Shown: positions 39,966 to 50,681, numbered from the stretch's first letter. The stretch: 64,000 nt of DNA from Vibrio casei (GCF_002218025.2 NZ_AP018680.1:2418001-2482000), one strand, 5' to 3'. Numbers and translations are program-made. The notes: generated by a model from the sequence alone, not told the origin.

Positions 39966-40066
39966 CCTGACTCAATTCCTACGCCAGCATTATCTGGTTC
40001 AGGTTCACGGGTCTCTTAAAAGATCTCAGCCAAATCCGTCATTGATTTAGCACCCCGATGAGTATT
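39966..40066 (-). promoter_or_regulatory. TPP (thi-box) riboswitch
   Basis: Read on the minus strand, this leader contains the conserved thi-box elements in order: GGGGTGC, the GGCTGAGA pyrimidine-sensor helix loop, GAACCTGA, and CCAGATAATGCTGGCGTAGG, followed by a closing strand (TGAGT pairing with ACTCA). It lies just upstream of thiB. Repression of thiBPQ by thiamine diphosphate is the expected outcome. Confidence 0.96.
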
Positions 40067-40140
40067 AATGAACGTGATTGTATTGAGTTAACCGTTAATA
40101 GGCCAGAGATTAACACTAAAAATGATAAGCATAATTCATT

Positions 40141-40767
40141 TTAATCTCGTTGATCATAACCCCATCGAGGGACCAAACCTTGCTCAACACCTAAATGATC
40201 AAGGATTCGTGCCACCATAAAATCAACCAGATCATCAATGGATTTTGGTTGATGATAAAACCCAGGTGCAGCCGGCATGATCGTAACCCCCATTTGGGAA
40301 AGCTTATGCATATTTTCTAGGTGCAATGTCGAAAATGGTGTTTCACGAACCACCAGCAATAATTGTCCGCGCTCTTTCATTACCACATCGGCAGCCCGTT
40401 CAACCAGATTATCGGACATGCCATGAGCAATCGAGGCAACACTGCCTGCAGAGCAAGGGCAAACGACCATTTGTTTTGGTGCTGCAGAGCCCGAAGCCAC
40501 TGGAGAAAACCAATCTTCCTTGCCACACACAATCAACTTTTCACTATGACCATTTAGATGTTCAACTAATGCTTTTTGCGCAGCCTCTGGACCACTCGGT
40601 AACTTCAAGCCATGCTCAGTTGCCATCACGACACGAGCAGCAGAAGAGATCAACAAATACACCGTATAGTCAGCCGCCAATAAACACTCTAGCAAACGTA
40701 AACCATAAGGCGCACCAGAAGCGCCCGTGAAAGCTAGGGTTATTCGCTTTTTTGCAGATTGAGACAT
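40141..40767 (-). CDS. ubiX: Flavin prenyltransferase UbiX
   Basis: UbiX attaches a dimethylallyl group to FMN to make the prenylated cofactor used by the UbiD decarboxylase in ubiquinone synthesis. The 208-residue protein has [17 protein letters not shown] for [30 protein letters not shown] and the C-terminal [14 protein letters not shown] with [17 protein letters not shown] site precedes the ATG. It follows mpl by 78 bases on the same strand, with a small tandem repeat between. Confidence 0.96.
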   Translation of the reverse strand: MSQSAKKRITLAFTGASGAPYGLRLLECLLAADYTVYLLISSAARVVMATEHGLKLPSGPEAAQKALVEHLNGHSEKLIVCGKEDWFSPVASGSAAPKQMVVCPCSAGSVASIAHGMSDNLVERAADVVMKERGQLLLVVRETPFSTLHLENMHKLSQMGVTIMPAAPGFYHQPKSIDDLVDFMVARILDHLGVEQGLVPRWGYDQRD

Positions 40768-40815
40768 ATGAATTTCCTCAACAAAGAATGATGATTTAGA
40801 GTGAAAAGATCATAG

Positions 40816-40869
40816 TGATCTATTTACTTCCCATGATCTATTTGCTTACGATGATCTTTTTGCTTCTAA
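40816..40869. repeat. Three 18-base tandem repeats spanning the mpl stop codon
   Basis: Three head-to-tail units of 18 bases begin TGATCTATTTACTT, TGATCTATTTGCTT and TGATCTTTTTGCTT. The third encodes the last residues of Mpl, the middle one includes its stop codon, and the first is in the gap before ubiX. They look like local duplications of the gene end. Confidence 0.75.
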
Positions 40870-42210
40870 AGCCGTTAACAGCTTATTGTGGATCCCTTCA
40901 AACCCACCATTACTCATTACCAAAATTTTATCCCCACTTTCGGCTTGAGCCACAATGTGTGCCACAAAACTATCAATATTGCTATCCACATAGCTTGGTT
41001 GTGGACATTGGTCAGCAATGTCTTGCACCGACCATGAAATATTCTTCGGTTGGTACAAACATACTTCATCGGCGTGTTGAAATGAAGCGGCTAGCGTTTG
41101 CTTATGTACGCCCATCTTCATGGTACTAGAACGAGGTTCAAAAACGGCAATAATTTTACGGTTTCCCACCTTATTACGTAAGCCTTCTATCGTGAGATCA
41201 ATAGCGGTAGGATGATGCGCAAAATCGTCATACACTGTAATCCCATTCACCTCACCTTTTAATTCTAATCGACGCTTTGTGTTAATGAACTTCCCTAGGG
41301 CTTCACAAGCGAGATCAGCGGTCACCCCAACATGACGAGCCGCCGCAATCGCCATTAACGCATTATTAACATTATGATCACCCACAAGATCCCATTTTAC
41401 AGTCCCCGATAATGCACCATCTAAATAAACGTCAAAATGACTACCATCTTTTGCCAATTTACTCGCTTTCCAATGACCATCATCACCAATATGCTCCAGT
41501 TCACTCCAGCAACCCCGTTTAATCACCTCTTCCAAACCAGAGTCATTCGTTGGCGTTAAGATCCTGCCGTTTCCAGGCACAGTTCGGACTAAATGATGAA
41601 ATTGACGCTTAATTGCTTCTAGATCGTCGAAAATGTCAGCATGATCAAACTCAAGGTTATTCATCACCAACGTGCGAGGATGGTAATGCACGAACTTTGA
41701 ACGCTTATCGAAAAAAGCACTGTCGTATTCATCGGCTTCCACCACAAAAAATACGCTTTCACCTAATCGAGCTGAAATACCAAAATTACCAAGCACCCCT
41801 CCAACTAAGAAGCCTGGAGCATAACCGCAATCTTCTAAAATCCATGCCAGCATGCTTGAAGTCGTGGTTTTTCCATGTGTTCCAGACACCGCTAACACCC
41901 AGCGATCATGTAATAAAAACTCTTGTAGCCATTGAGGGCCAGAGGTGTACTTTAGATTGTTATTTAGAACATATTCAACACAAGGATTACCACGACTCAT
42001 GGCATTACCAATCACGACTAAATCCGGTGCAGGGCTTAGTTGGCTTGGATCAAAGCCTTCAATTATTTCAATACCTTGTGATTCAAGCAATGTACTCATC
42101 GGGGGATAAACATTGGCGTCACACCCCGTCACTTTATGTCCGAGTTGTCTTGCGAGTACCGCAGCTCCACCCATAAAAGTGCCACAAATACCAAGAATAT
42201 GAATATGCAT
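40846..42210 (-). CDS. mpl: UDP-MurNAc:tripeptide ligase (Mpl), murein recycling
   Basis: Mpl ligates the recycled tripeptide L-Ala-gamma-D-Glu-meso-DAP to UDP-MurNAc in the cytoplasm. The 454-residue protein is a Mur ligase: N-terminal HILGICGTFMGGAAVLARQLGH, central ATP loop VSGTHGKTTTSSMLAWIL, NNLEFDHADIFDDL, and C-terminal DDFAHHPTAI with FEPRSSTMKMG. The C-terminus is followed by duplicated copies of its own end sequence. ubiX lies downstream on the same strand; fbp is divergent upstream, a layout seen in other gamma-proteobacteria. Confidence 0.97.
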   Translation of the reverse strand: MHIHILGICGTFMGGAAVLARQLGHKVTGCDANVYPPMSTLLESQGIEIIEGFDPSQLSPAPDLVVIGNAMSRGNPCVEYVLNNNLKYTSGPQWLQEFLLHDRWVLAVSGTHGKTTTSSMLAWILEDCGYAPGFLVGGVLGNFGISARLGESVFFVVEADEYDSAFFDKRSKFVHYHPRTLVMNNLEFDHADIFDDLEAIKRQFHHLVRTVPGNGRILTPTNDSGLEEVIKRGCWSELEHIGDDGHWKASKLAKDGSHFDVYLDGALSGTVKWDLVGDHNVNNALMAIAAARHVGVTADLACEALGKFINTKRRLELKGEVNGITVYDDFAHHPTAIDLTIEGLRNKVGNRKIIAVFEPRSSTMKMGVHKQTLAASFQHADEVCLYQPKNISWSVQDIADQCPQPSYVDSNIDSFVAHIVAQAESGDKILVMSNGGFEGIHNKLLTALEAKRSS

Positions 42211-42467
42211 AACCGTCGTTCCTGCTCCATCAGCGGAGGTTGAGAATGTATCAAATAAATGAGGGTGGAATAGTAACGTAAAGCAGACAAAAAGTATGGT
42301 TAGAATTTAGTAAGCTATCATTTAAAGAACCGTTGTGACCTCACACTTTGTGAAATTTCACAAGTTACTTCATTACCATTAAAAAGTTTACCAATTTACA
42401 ATTCGTTAAAACCTAATACACCTCTAAACAAGGTATTGTTTCGCCTAACGACACATAAGGATCAATC

Positions 42468-43478
42468 ATGTCGACCATGCGCACACTTGGTGAATTTATT
42501 GTAGAAAACCAACATCATTTCCCTCACGCCAGTGGTGATCTTTCATCCCTTCTCGGCTCAATTAAATTGGCGGCAAAAATCGTCAACCGAGAAATCAATA
42601 AAGCAGGTTTAGTAGACATTACTGGAGCAGCCGGAGCTGAAAACATTCAAGGTGAAGAACAACAAAAACTCGATCTTTACGCGAATGACAAATTCAAAGC
42701 CGCATTAGAAGCTCGAGATCAAGTCTGTGGTGTAGCAAGTGAAGAAGAAGATGAAGCCGTTGCATTCAATAAAGATCTAAATAAAAACGCCAAGTATGTG
42801 GTATTGATGGATCCATTAGATGGCTCATCTAATATCGATGTAAACGTTTCAGTCGGAACTATCTTCTCTATTTATCGTCGTGTTTCACCGATTGGCAGCA
42901 CCCCAACCCAAGAAGATTTCTTACAACCGGGCAATAAACAAGTGGCCGCTGGTTACATTATTTATGGTTCATCCACCATGTTGGTTTATACCACGGGTAA
43001 TGGTGTCCATGGCTTCACTTATGATCCTTCGCTTGGCGTATTTTGTTTATCACATGAACAGATGATGATCCCACAATCTGGCACCATTTATTCCATCAAT
43101 GAAGGCAACTACATTCGTTTCCCAACAGGAATAAAAAAATACATCAAATATTGCCAAGAAAATGTGCCAGAAGAGAAGCGCCCTTATACTTCACGTTACA
43201 TCGGTTCATTAGTCGCCGACTTTCACCGTAACCTATTAAAAGGTGGCGTGTATTTATACCCAAGCACAGAGAGCCACCCAAATGGCAAGCTTCGTCTTTT
43301 GTATGAATGCAATCCTATTGCCTTTTTAATGGAACAAGCAGGCGGTAAAGCCAGTGATGGTAAAAATCGTATTCTTGATCTAAAACCAACAGAATTACAC
43401 CAGCGTGTGCCATTTGTGGTTGGTTCTCCTATCATGGTCAATAAAGTCGAAAGCTTTTTAGAGCAATACCCAGAATAA
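42468..43478 (+). CDS. fbp: Fructose-1,6-bisphosphatase class I
   Basis: Fbp hydrolyses fructose-1,6-bisphosphate in gluconeogenesis. The 336-residue protein has the metal-binding blocks [23 protein letters not shown] and [22 protein letters not shown], and the substrate loop [21 protein letters not shown]. Length matches E. coli Fbp (332). It is divergent from mpl and followed by a terminator, then ppa. Confidence 0.98.
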   Translation: MSTMRTLGEFIVENQHHFPHASGDLSSLLGSIKLAAKIVNREINKAGLVDITGAAGAENIQGEEQQKLDLYANDKFKAALEARDQVCGVASEEEDEAVAFNKDLNKNAKYVVLMDPLDGSSNIDVNVSVGTIFSIYRRVSPIGSTPTQEDFLQPGNKQVAAGYIIYGSSTMLVYTTGNGVHGFTYDPSLGVFCLSHEQMMIPQSGTIYSINEGNYIRFPTGIKKYIKYCQENVPEEKRPYTSRYIGSLVADFHRNLLKGGVYLYPSTESHPNGKLRLLYECNPIAFLMEQAGGKASDGKNRILDLKPTELHQRVPFVVGSPIMVNKVESFLEQYPE

Positions 43479-43499
43479 TATTTAATCTGAACTCAGAAG

Positions 43500-43527
43500 A
43501 AAGAGGAGGCGTTGGCTTCCTCTTTTG
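43500..43527 (+). terminator. Terminator of fbp
   Basis: AAAGAGGA and TCCTCTTT pair around a short GC-closed loop and are followed by T residues, about 22 bases after the stop. Confidence 0.8.
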
Positions 43528-43669
43528 TATTATCAAATAGACACATCCATCAAGGGAACAAATTTCCTTCGCATATTTATCTCATTCACTTTACAAACCC
43601 TTCACAACTCACGTTATAATCATCACGTTATTTTATTATCCAATTATCAAAACTTAGGAAGGAAGCCTC

Positions 43670-44197
43670 ATGAGCTTAAACAACGTCCCTGCTGGTAAAT
43701 CACTACCAGATGATCTCTATGTCGTGATTGAAATCCCAGCAAATGCTGACCCAATTAAATACGAAGTTGATAAAGACAGCGGCGCCGTATTTGTTGACCG
43801 TTTCATGTCTGCACCTATGTTCTATCCATGCAACTACGGCTATGTAAACCACACGCTTTCTTTAGATGGTGACCCAGTAGATGTATTGGTTCCAACACCA
43901 TTTCCATTGATTCCAGGTTCAGTTATTCGCTGTCGCCCAGTTGGCGTTTTAAAAATGACGGATGAATCTGGTGAAGATGCAAAAGTGATCGCGGTTCCAC
44001 ACAGTAAGCTGTCAAAAGAGTACGATCATATTCAAGATATCAACGATGTACCTGCTTTATTAAAAGCACAAATAACTCACTTCTTTGAGCGTTACAAAGA
44101 TCTTGAAGAAGGCAAATGGGTAAAAGTAGACGGTTGGGAAGATGTTGCAGCAGCACGCCAAGAAATTTTAGAATCTTTTGAGCGCGCTAAAAAATAA
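43670..44197 (+). CDS. ppa: Inorganic pyrophosphatase
   Basis: Ppa hydrolyses pyrophosphate to phosphate and drives biosynthetic reactions forward. The 175-residue family I enzyme has [27 protein letters not shown], the metal signature DGDPVDVLV and [14 protein letters not shown]. Length equals E. coli PPase. An AGGAAGG ribosome binding site precedes the ATG. Single gene with its own terminator. Confidence 0.98.
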   Translation: MSLNNVPAGKSLPDDLYVVIEIPANADPIKYEVDKDSGAVFVDRFMSAPMFYPCNYGYVNHTLSLDGDPVDVLVPTPFPLIPGSVIRCRPVGVLKMTDESGEDAKVIAVPHSKLSKEYDHIQDINDVPALLKAQITHFFERYKDLEEGKWVKVDGWEDVAAARQEILESFERAKK

Positions 44198-44227
44198 CCC
44201 TGCCATAAAAAGACCAATGATAAATTG

Positions 44228-44262
44228 CCCCCAATTGTTGAGTAATCAACATTGGGGGTTTG
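44228..44262 (+). terminator. Terminator between ppa and the DUF2799 gene
   Basis: CCCCCAATTGTTGA and TCAACATTGGGGG form a 13-pair stem with one mismatch and a 4-base loop, followed by TTTG. It probably ends ppa and may also act on the convergent gene. Confidence 0.85.
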
Positions 44263-44273
44263 TTATAACAGCA

Positions 44274-44639
44274 CTACATTCGGCTACCATTATATTGAGT
44301 ACTTGAGGCCATGTAGTTTTGGCCGAATTGCGGATTAACCTCATCACAGATGCCACGGTAAGTTTGTCCTGAAGAAGCTAACCATGATGGATTTTGGCTA
44401 CAATACTGTTTTTGCCCAATCAAGTAACCTTGGTGATAAGCATCGGCAGCGGCAGCATTAAGCTCCATAAGTCCACTTTTTTTCTCTAAATCCTGTTTAG
44501 AATATTCAACAAAACCTTGATTAGCTTGTTTTTCTCCATACGCCTTCCATGCTTGGACATTACTAGTATCTGGCATATCGTGTTGCGATGCACAACCAGC
44601 TAATACCACCAGTATGAGTATTAAAAAGAAACTTTTCAT
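44274..44639 (-). CDS. DUF2799 family lipoprotein
   Basis: This 121-residue protein has a lipoprotein signal (FFLILILVVLAGC, lipid on Cys16), so it should be anchored in the envelope. The mature part has WKAYGEKQANQG, YHQGYLIGQKQYC and the C-terminal YRGICDEV with paired cysteines, which fit the DUF2799 pattern. Function is unknown. An AAGGAG site lies close upstream of the ATG. It is convergent with ppa and lies after tamB on the same strand but about 140 bases away, with its own likely promoter. Confidence 0.82.
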   Translation of the reverse strand: MKSFFLILILVVLAGCASQHDMPDTSNVQAWKAYGEKQANQGFVEYSKQDLEKKSGLMELNAAAADAYHQGYLIGQKQYCSQNPSWLASSGQTYRGICDEVNPQFGQNYMASSTQYNGSRM

Positions 44640-44779
44640 CGTTATTCTCCTTATATTGAAATAAGTACTTTGTGATTACTCGTCACTGAATAGTCAATAA
44701 CTGATAGTCTCAATGATTGAGACTAAATAATCGTACTCGCAATATAAGATACGCATGGCTTATGATTAAAGTTCACTTT

Positions 44780-47700
44780 TTAATCAAAACTAAACTGATA
44801 AATAAAATCAACAGCACTGTCTAATCCGGTAACCGCTTCAATATAAAAATTAGTCACTAACTCATATCGAACCGTAAACTCCCCCAGTGCGTTAAAGATA
44901 CCTACGCCATATTTTACTTGTAAACCGGGGGCGATATAACCACTCACCGTCACTTGAGAATCATCCCCAGAGCCTGCAGTTCCCAACTGAAGGTCTTGCA
45001 CACCAAACGCTTCTCCAATTTGCCCAACAACTTTGCCACTTTTCGCCAAACTTAATCCAATCAAAGCAGTTGTCATGGCGCTGCCCCCGCCCACATCATC
45101 AACATCTCGACCGCGTAATAAGTAAGACAGAGCACTGTTTTGCGACATAGCCGGCTCAGAGAAAATCGTCACTTCTGGTGCATCAGCAGGCCCTGTCACT
45201 TGAATCCCAGCGACTACATCATCTTCTGTATTATCTGGATTACGAATCGCTTTGATCGCGACATAAGGCTGATCAGCAGGACCATTCATTAAGATCTTGC
45301 CCTCTTTGATGATCAAGTCTTGACCAAACGATTGGTAATAACCATTTTCAATTCGAATTTCACCGAGAATAAAAGGGCCTTTATTTTTCTGTGACACTTT
45401 TAAGCTGCCGACCAAATTTCCTTTTAATCCAAATGCAGACAAACTGACATCATTACCAATATTGATGGTCACATCGGTCTCTAGTGCCATTGGCAACCCC
45501 GTTTTTTCTTCAATGGGTTGCAACTTTTCATTTAATAATATTTCATCTTTTGAAACACTAATGGCACTTTCAGGAAGTTCTTCAACCAAGATCCTCCCCC
45601 AAGGAATATCAATTTGACCTGTAATTTTGGCGAGCGTTGGAGTGATTGCAATGGTGAGATCAGGCTTTACTTTCAAAGCAACCATTGGCGGCACATCCAC
45701 TTTTAATTCATTACCGAAGGCTCTTAAGTTGGCAAACCACTGATTTCTTTGTGCCCAATTGGCATCACCTTTTAAGGTTAATTTGCCATCAGCAGTGTCT
45801 AACTCACTGTTTAAGACGGCTGAATACCCATTAAATTTGGTATTAATTTCCCCTTTTTTGACATCCACAGGGAACATCTGTCCCTCTAAAAGAAAATCGG
45901 TAATATTAAATTGTCCATTCACTTTCGGATTAAGCATGGGCCCCTTAAAAGCAAAATCAGATTGAACGATAGCGTTCATACGATTTTGCTCCCCAAGCAA
46001 CGGGCTCAAAAACCCGAGGTGAATCGACTCGATAGTATTCTTACCTTCGATTTCCATTTGCTTAGCCTGAACATTTGGTATCGCTAACTGACCTTGTATC
46101 TGGCCATTTTTTGTCAGGTCAAAAAGCCATTTCATGGCTAATTTATTGTCTTTCAAATCAGCGGACAAATGCAGCTTATCCCAACCAATGATTACGGGGG
46201 GCTCAAGGTCTTGTGTAATATTTCCGGTTGGAACATCAAGTTCAAGTTCCACTTGTGGTGGTGCATTTTTTGCCCATTTTGCCCACGCTGTCGCATTAAT
46301 CTCACCCTCAATCTTTGTAGCGCTAGGAAGAAAGGCCTGTAATTGATTGAAGGTGAAATGTTGAATAGATAAATTGGCTTCGCCAGATTCCCCAGCTTTT
46401 AGATCGCTATCCAAACAAATTTTAGAAGGACTATTCAGCCAACAATGCGCCTGAACATTGGCGGTTTGAGTGTCTAAGATGTATTGAATATCGACAGGGT
46501 GATCAATACGCCAAACTGGCGACTCTTTATCTTTTTGAACAGACAATGCCACACTGGCATCTTGTAATTGGCCTTTCCAAACGTTTTGTTTTTTTAGCCC
46601 ACCTTGAATTTGTAACTTGGCTGAGGCAATGTCGGTGACGGTTTCTAAAGAAAGTCGATGTAGTTGCTCATTACCGGAAAAGCGGAGCGTTAAGTCATCC
46701 AGTTTATTTTCTTGGTAATATCCTTTTCGAGCTTGGAGGACAATATCACCACTTGGCGCAGGAAAAGGGGACACCTCACCTTTTAAGCTCAAGGATGTCA
46801 GCGTCGCTTCAGCATTATTCCAATCAATGTTAGTCGCGGCTAGATTTGTGATTACTTTAGGCTGTTTTTGTTCACCACGTAATTGGATATTGCCTTTTAT
46901 CTGCCCTTTTAATTGAGGTAATGTGTTGGATAACTTAGGCATATCAACATCAAGGTTCATATCCCATTGCTTATCAAGCTTACCTTTCAATTTGATTCCA
47001 TTACCTGCATGAGCAATTTTTAAACCACGGGTACGTACGGTATATTGACCGCGCCCGGTAACATCATGCGCGGACAACTGCCCTCTTATAACTAGTGGGT
47101 AATCTCGTATAATACCTTTAATATCCAATGTCGGGACTTTTACCCGCCAACCACCTTGAGAAGTCAAGGAACCGGAATGAATAATACTGCCACTAATTTT
47201 GCCTTCGGCCTCCGGCCACTGTAAGCCCGGTTGAATATCCGTTAATCCTAGAGTGGCATTCCAATTTAACGGCGCTTGCCAATTCACCATCACTTGGCCC
47301 GAAATATTTCCGCCTAAAGTATCAATATTCAATCGGTCTAAAGAAATTTGACTTAAATCCCCTTGAGCATTGCCTGAGATATTTACTTGAGGGATCTCCG
47401 TTCCAGCCAATTGACCATCGAGCTGCAATTGATACCCTTCCAGTGAACCTTTTCCATCAAGTTGTTTCAGTAACACTTGGTAATCTGCTTGACCTTTAAA
47501 TGGCCACTGCGCTTTCACATCGCGTAAACTCAATTCAAAAGGGAGTGTTGATTTTAAAGGCTGAACTCGTGCATTCAATTTGGCGATAGCATCGCCTGAA
47601 AGCTGGCTTGATAATGTTAAATCCGCCACACTTCCTTTCGCTTTCAAGTCAATAACTTGACCTTTATAGTCTGGCATCTTAACCATCCCTTTTGCTTCTA

Positions 47701-48553
47701 GCGAAAGAGGATAATCTCCGGATAATGTCACTTTTGTTTCTAATGATAAATCCGCTTCTGGCATATCAAGTTTGAAATTTTTGACTTCAACATCACTTCC
47801 TCTTACGCTTGCTTGCAATCCGAGATGGTTCACCACGACTGGACGAGTTTGCTTCAATGTAAAATCATAAACATCCAATTTCTCTAGCTTGATTCCAAAC
47901 GGTAAAATAACGTTAGGAAGAGTAATATCCGACTGCTTAGATAGTGGTATGATAGGCTTCACCTTAACCGGGGATTCCTCGACAGGAGCAAGTGTAAGAT
48001 CAATTTTTTTCCATACTATTGGACGTACGGTTAGCGTCCGACCTTGAGCATAGAAACCCGTTGAAAAATGATCCCATTTAGCTTTATACCCTAATACATT
48101 GATCTCAATATTATTCACATTCAAGTGAGTCAATGAGATTGGGATAGGTAAAAAAAGTGCAGGTAGTCCACCCGATGATTCATCCTCTGGTGGCGTATTT
48201 GATTCAGGGAGAGTCGGCATCGAAAATTTAAGCCCATCAATAGCCACTGTATCAATGCATATAGAATGCTCGAACAAACAGTCTAAAGAAGTCGAAAAAT
48301 CAAATCGTTTTAAATAAGTTTTAACCCCAAGTTCTGGATTGACATACTCAACATCATGCAAACTAAAATTCGGTAATAAACTGCCCTCAGTTGAACCAAC
48401 TTTCAGTTCAGGAACCAGTTTTTGAGCCACCCATAAACCACTGCTTAACCCTATATTAGTGAAGACCAAAATAGTGACTAAAACTAATACCACCAGCAAT
48501 GTGGTCGGTATCAATAAAATCAAGCCAAGTAACCATTTCAGGAGTCGTCTCAT
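44780..48553 (-). CDS. tamB: Translocation and assembly module subunit TamB
   Basis: TamB is a long periplasm-spanning AsmA-like protein that, with TamA, contributes to outer membrane biogenesis and anterograde phospholipid transport. The 1257-residue length matches E. coli TamB (1259). An N-terminal membrane anchor (WLLGLILLIPTTLLVVLVLVTILVF, residues 7-31) is followed by repetitive beta-rich sequence and the conserved C-terminal DUF490 domain (about residues 950-1257, ending YQFSFD). The ATG overlaps the tamA stop by one base (TAATG), so translation is coupled. Confidence 0.96.
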   Translation of the reverse strand: MRRLLKWLLGLILLIPTTLLVVLVLVTILVFTNIGLSSGLWVAQKLVPELKVGSTEGSLLPNFSLHDVEYVNPELGVKTYLKRFDFSTSLDCLFEHSICIDTVAIDGLKFSMPTLPESNTPPEDESSGGLPALFLPIPISLTHLNVNNIEINVLGYKAKWDHFSTGFYAQGRTLTVRPIVWKKIDLTLAPVEESPVKVKPIIPLSKQSDITLPNVILPFGIKLEKLDVYDFTLKQTRPVVVNHLGLQASVRGSDVEVKNFKLDMPEADLSLETKVTLSGDYPLSLEAKGMVKMPDYKGQVIDLKAKGSVADLTLSSQLSGDAIAKLNARVQPLKSTLPFELSLRDVKAQWPFKGQADYQVLLKQLDGKGSLEGYQLQLDGQLAGTEIPQVNISGNAQGDLSQISLDRLNIDTLGGNISGQVMVNWQAPLNWNATLGLTDIQPGLQWPEAEGKISGSIIHSGSLTSQGGWRVKVPTLDIKGIIRDYPLVIRGQLSAHDVTGRGQYTVRTRGLKIAHAGNGIKLKGKLDKQWDMNLDVDMPKLSNTLPQLKGQIKGNIQLRGEQKQPKVITNLAATNIDWNNAEATLTSLSLKGEVSPFPAPSGDIVLQARKGYYQENKLDDLTLRFSGNEQLHRLSLETVTDIASAKLQIQGGLKKQNVWKGQLQDASVALSVQKDKESPVWRIDHPVDIQYILDTQTANVQAHCWLNSPSKICLDSDLKAGESGEANLSIQHFTFNQLQAFLPSATKIEGEINATAWAKWAKNAPPQVELELDVPTGNITQDLEPPVIIGWDKLHLSADLKDNKLAMKWLFDLTKNGQIQGQLAIPNVQAKQMEIEGKNTIESIHLGFLSPLLGEQNRMNAIVQSDFAFKGPMLNPKVNGQFNITDFLLEGQMFPVDVKKGEINTKFNGYSAVLNSELDTADGKLTLKGDANWAQRNQWFANLRAFGNELKVDVPPMVALKVKPDLTIAITPTLAKITGQIDIPWGRILVEELPESAISVSKDEILLNEKLQPIEEKTGLPMALETDVTINIGNDVSLSAFGLKGNLVGSLKVSQKNKGPFILGEIRIENGYYQSFGQDLIIKEGKILMNGPADQPYVAIKAIRNPDNTEDDVVAGIQVTGPADAPEVTIFSEPAMSQNSALSYLLRGRDVDDVGGGSAMTTALIGLSLAKSGKVVGQIGEAFGVQDLQLGTAGSGDDSQVTVSGYIAPGLQVKYGVGIFNALGEFTVRYELVTNFYIEAVTGLDSAVDFIYQFSFD

Positions 48554-50289
48554 TACAGTTCAGGCCCCAGAGTAAAGTGAATTCTGAATTGATCGCCTTT
48601 ATCTGCCTGCAAACCATAAGCGAAATCTAATCTAACGGGTCCCACAGGTGACCCCCAGCGAACCCCCATCCCAACGGCCTGATTCCAGTTAGGCGTATCG
48701 GTCCAAGAATCCCCAGCATCAACAAACGTCGCCCACCACCAATTTCCAGTAACTCTATATTGATATTCTAAACTACCTGTCGCCATATACGCGCCACCAA
48801 CAAGCTTACCATTTTCATCTTCTGGCGAAATCACTTCATAGCCGTAACCTCGTACGGAGTTGATTCCCCCGACAAAGAACCGCAGAGATGGCGGGACTTC
48901 TGACCAATCATCAGCAAATGCGCCGCCGGCATCTAGACGTGTTAAGAAACGATGATTCTGGCCGATCCCCCGAATCCATCCAGTATGACCAATCACTCGT
49001 ACAATTCTCGTATCTGAAAGCATTGATTTATCACCAAATTCGATACTGATACTTTGCTTATCTCCCCACATTGGCATGGTACTGCCCCGAGACCGGACTC
49101 GAGAAAAAGAAATGCCGGGTAACACAAAGGTTGAGGTCCCTTGCTCTGAAGCTTGAATATAATCCTCATATAGAACTCGAACATAAATACTGCGATGCCA
49201 ACCATTATCGTAAAGCCAATGACGTTCAAAGGATAAATTTTGTTCTTGGCTGTTAGTATCATTATCATTTTCATCTTTATAGCCATATTGCACTAAATAA
49301 TAATCACGTAATACGTCTTCTAATGGAATTTTGTAATTAGCCACAAACGTTTTTTCTGGCGCAGAAACCACGACACTCGCTCCTACGCTATGGCCATACT
49401 GATTAAGCCAAGGTTTCTTCCAAGATAATTTACCGCGAGGCCCCACATCAGTCGAATATCCAAGACCGGTTTCAATTTGATTTCGAGTTTGAGGGGCTAA
49501 CCTAACGGTCATAGGTAATGTTTTATCTTTTCCAGCATGATCAAGATCAGGTTCGACAGAAACACTCGAGAACCACTCCGAACTGGATAAGTTCTGATTC
49601 AATAATCCCAGCGTTGTCGATTGATAATAATCGCCAGCCTTATATGGCACTAAAGATTGCACACGCTCTTTTTCAATTTGGCTGCCAATAATACTCGTAG
49701 CACCAAACATATAACGCTCACCACTTTTATAGTGTAAATGGACAAACGCTTGATTACGTTGAGGGGATATTTGTAAGCGAGTATCAGTGAACTCGCCATC
49801 AAAATAACCTTTTTGAAGGGCTAAATTACGAATCGAGGTTTTCAATGATTCATAATGGCCATGGTTCACAATTTGTCCAAGATTAAGTTTAGAGCGGTCA
49901 AGTAGATTCAAAAAATCAATATCCGTTGCCGCATCACCTTCAATGACAATATCGCTTTCATAAATAATGGTAGGCTCACCGATATCCACTTTTACGATAA
50001 GAGTAGTATCTGCAGAAGGCTCATTGGTATCACCATCAACCGAAAAGGTCATCGTGGGATTGTAGTAGCCTAATGCTTTTAAGGCATCAGTAATATTCTC
50101 TTCTACTCTAGACTGAAAGCGCAATGAGACCGAATACTCCTCCTCTTTTATAGAGGATAAATAAGCCGATACATTGTCCTCAAGGTCACCATCTAATCCT
50201 TCAATTTTCAGGTCTGTATCGGCGTAACTCGTCATTGCTGCAAAGCTCAGCAAACCGCCAAATAATGAGGACATCCAAGATATTTTCAT
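48553..50289 (-). CDS. tamA: Translocation and assembly module subunit TamA
   Basis: TamA is an Omp85-family outer membrane barrel partner of TamB. From ATG 50289 the 578 residues match E. coli TamA (577). A signal peptide (SSLFGGLLSFAAMTSYA) is followed by three POTRA domains (to about residue 265) and a 16-strand type barrel with FFVGGINSVRGYGYE (the conserved VRGY/F loop) and a C-terminal HFTLGPEL. The frame could begin at a GTG at 50313, but the signal peptide fits the later start. No good ribosome binding site is seen for either. Confidence 0.95.
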   Translation of the reverse strand: MKISWMSSLFGGLLSFAAMTSYADTDLKIEGLDGDLEDNVSAYLSSIKEEEYSVSLRFQSRVEENITDALKALGYYNPTMTFSVDGDTNEPSADTTLIVKVDIGEPTIIYESDIVIEGDAATDIDFLNLLDRSKLNLGQIVNHGHYESLKTSIRNLALQKGYFDGEFTDTRLQISPQRNQAFVHLHYKSGERYMFGATSIIGSQIEKERVQSLVPYKAGDYYQSTTLGLLNQNLSSSEWFSSVSVEPDLDHAGKDKTLPMTVRLAPQTRNQIETGLGYSTDVGPRGKLSWKKPWLNQYGHSVGASVVVSAPEKTFVANYKIPLEDVLRDYYLVQYGYKDENDNDTNSQEQNLSFERHWLYDNGWHRSIYVRVLYEDYIQASEQGTSTFVLPGISFSRVRSRGSTMPMWGDKQSISIEFGDKSMLSDTRIVRVIGHTGWIRGIGQNHRFLTRLDAGGAFADDWSEVPPSLRFFVGGINSVRGYGYEVISPEDENGKLVGGAYMATGSLEYQYRVTGNWWWATFVDAGDSWTDTPNWNQAVGMGVRWGSPVGPVRLDFAYGLQADKGDQFRIHFTLGPEL

Positions 50290-50681
50290 ATGTGAATATT
50301 TGTACTCTCGCACTAAATTAAGGTAGGTTGGTTGTCCGAAATTCTATATCTCAGTCATTAACCTGAACTAGGGATGAAAAAATCTATAACCTATTAATTT
50401 ATAGTCTATTTTTATCATTTAAAGAACGACTCAGAGATTTTAGATGTATAACGAGGAAAAATTATGAGCAAATAGCTAGTCTATTGCGTTAATTTTAACG
50501 AAGTTAGGCGCTAAAAAAACAAGTTGTTTAACTTAGGTTACCCAGAGTTCAGGTTAATTAATAATACCCAAGAAAAATCGCCATAAATGAAATAACCACA
50601 ACAGCGAATCGGTCTGTTATTACTTAGTTAAGCTAAACTACCAGACTTTCCTTTTTCTCTAAAGCAACATGAGGTGCAAAT
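50290..50681. promoter_or_regulatory. Divergent tamA-msrA gap
   Basis: This AT-rich 390-base gap contains the promoters of both divergent genes. I see no convincing small gene, strong hairpin or recognised operator in it. Confidence 0.3.

Noticed and set aside
40326..40730. 134-codon plus-strand frame opposite ubiX
   Set aside because: Fully antisense to a conserved gene; His/Gln-rich shadow translation.
40816..40869. CRISPR-like repeats
   Set aside because: Units are directly adjacent without spacers and overlap a coding end, so this is a tandem duplication.
41613..42176. 187-codon plus-strand frame opposite mpl
   Set aside because: Long but fully antisense to a conserved Mur ligase and without recognisable motifs.
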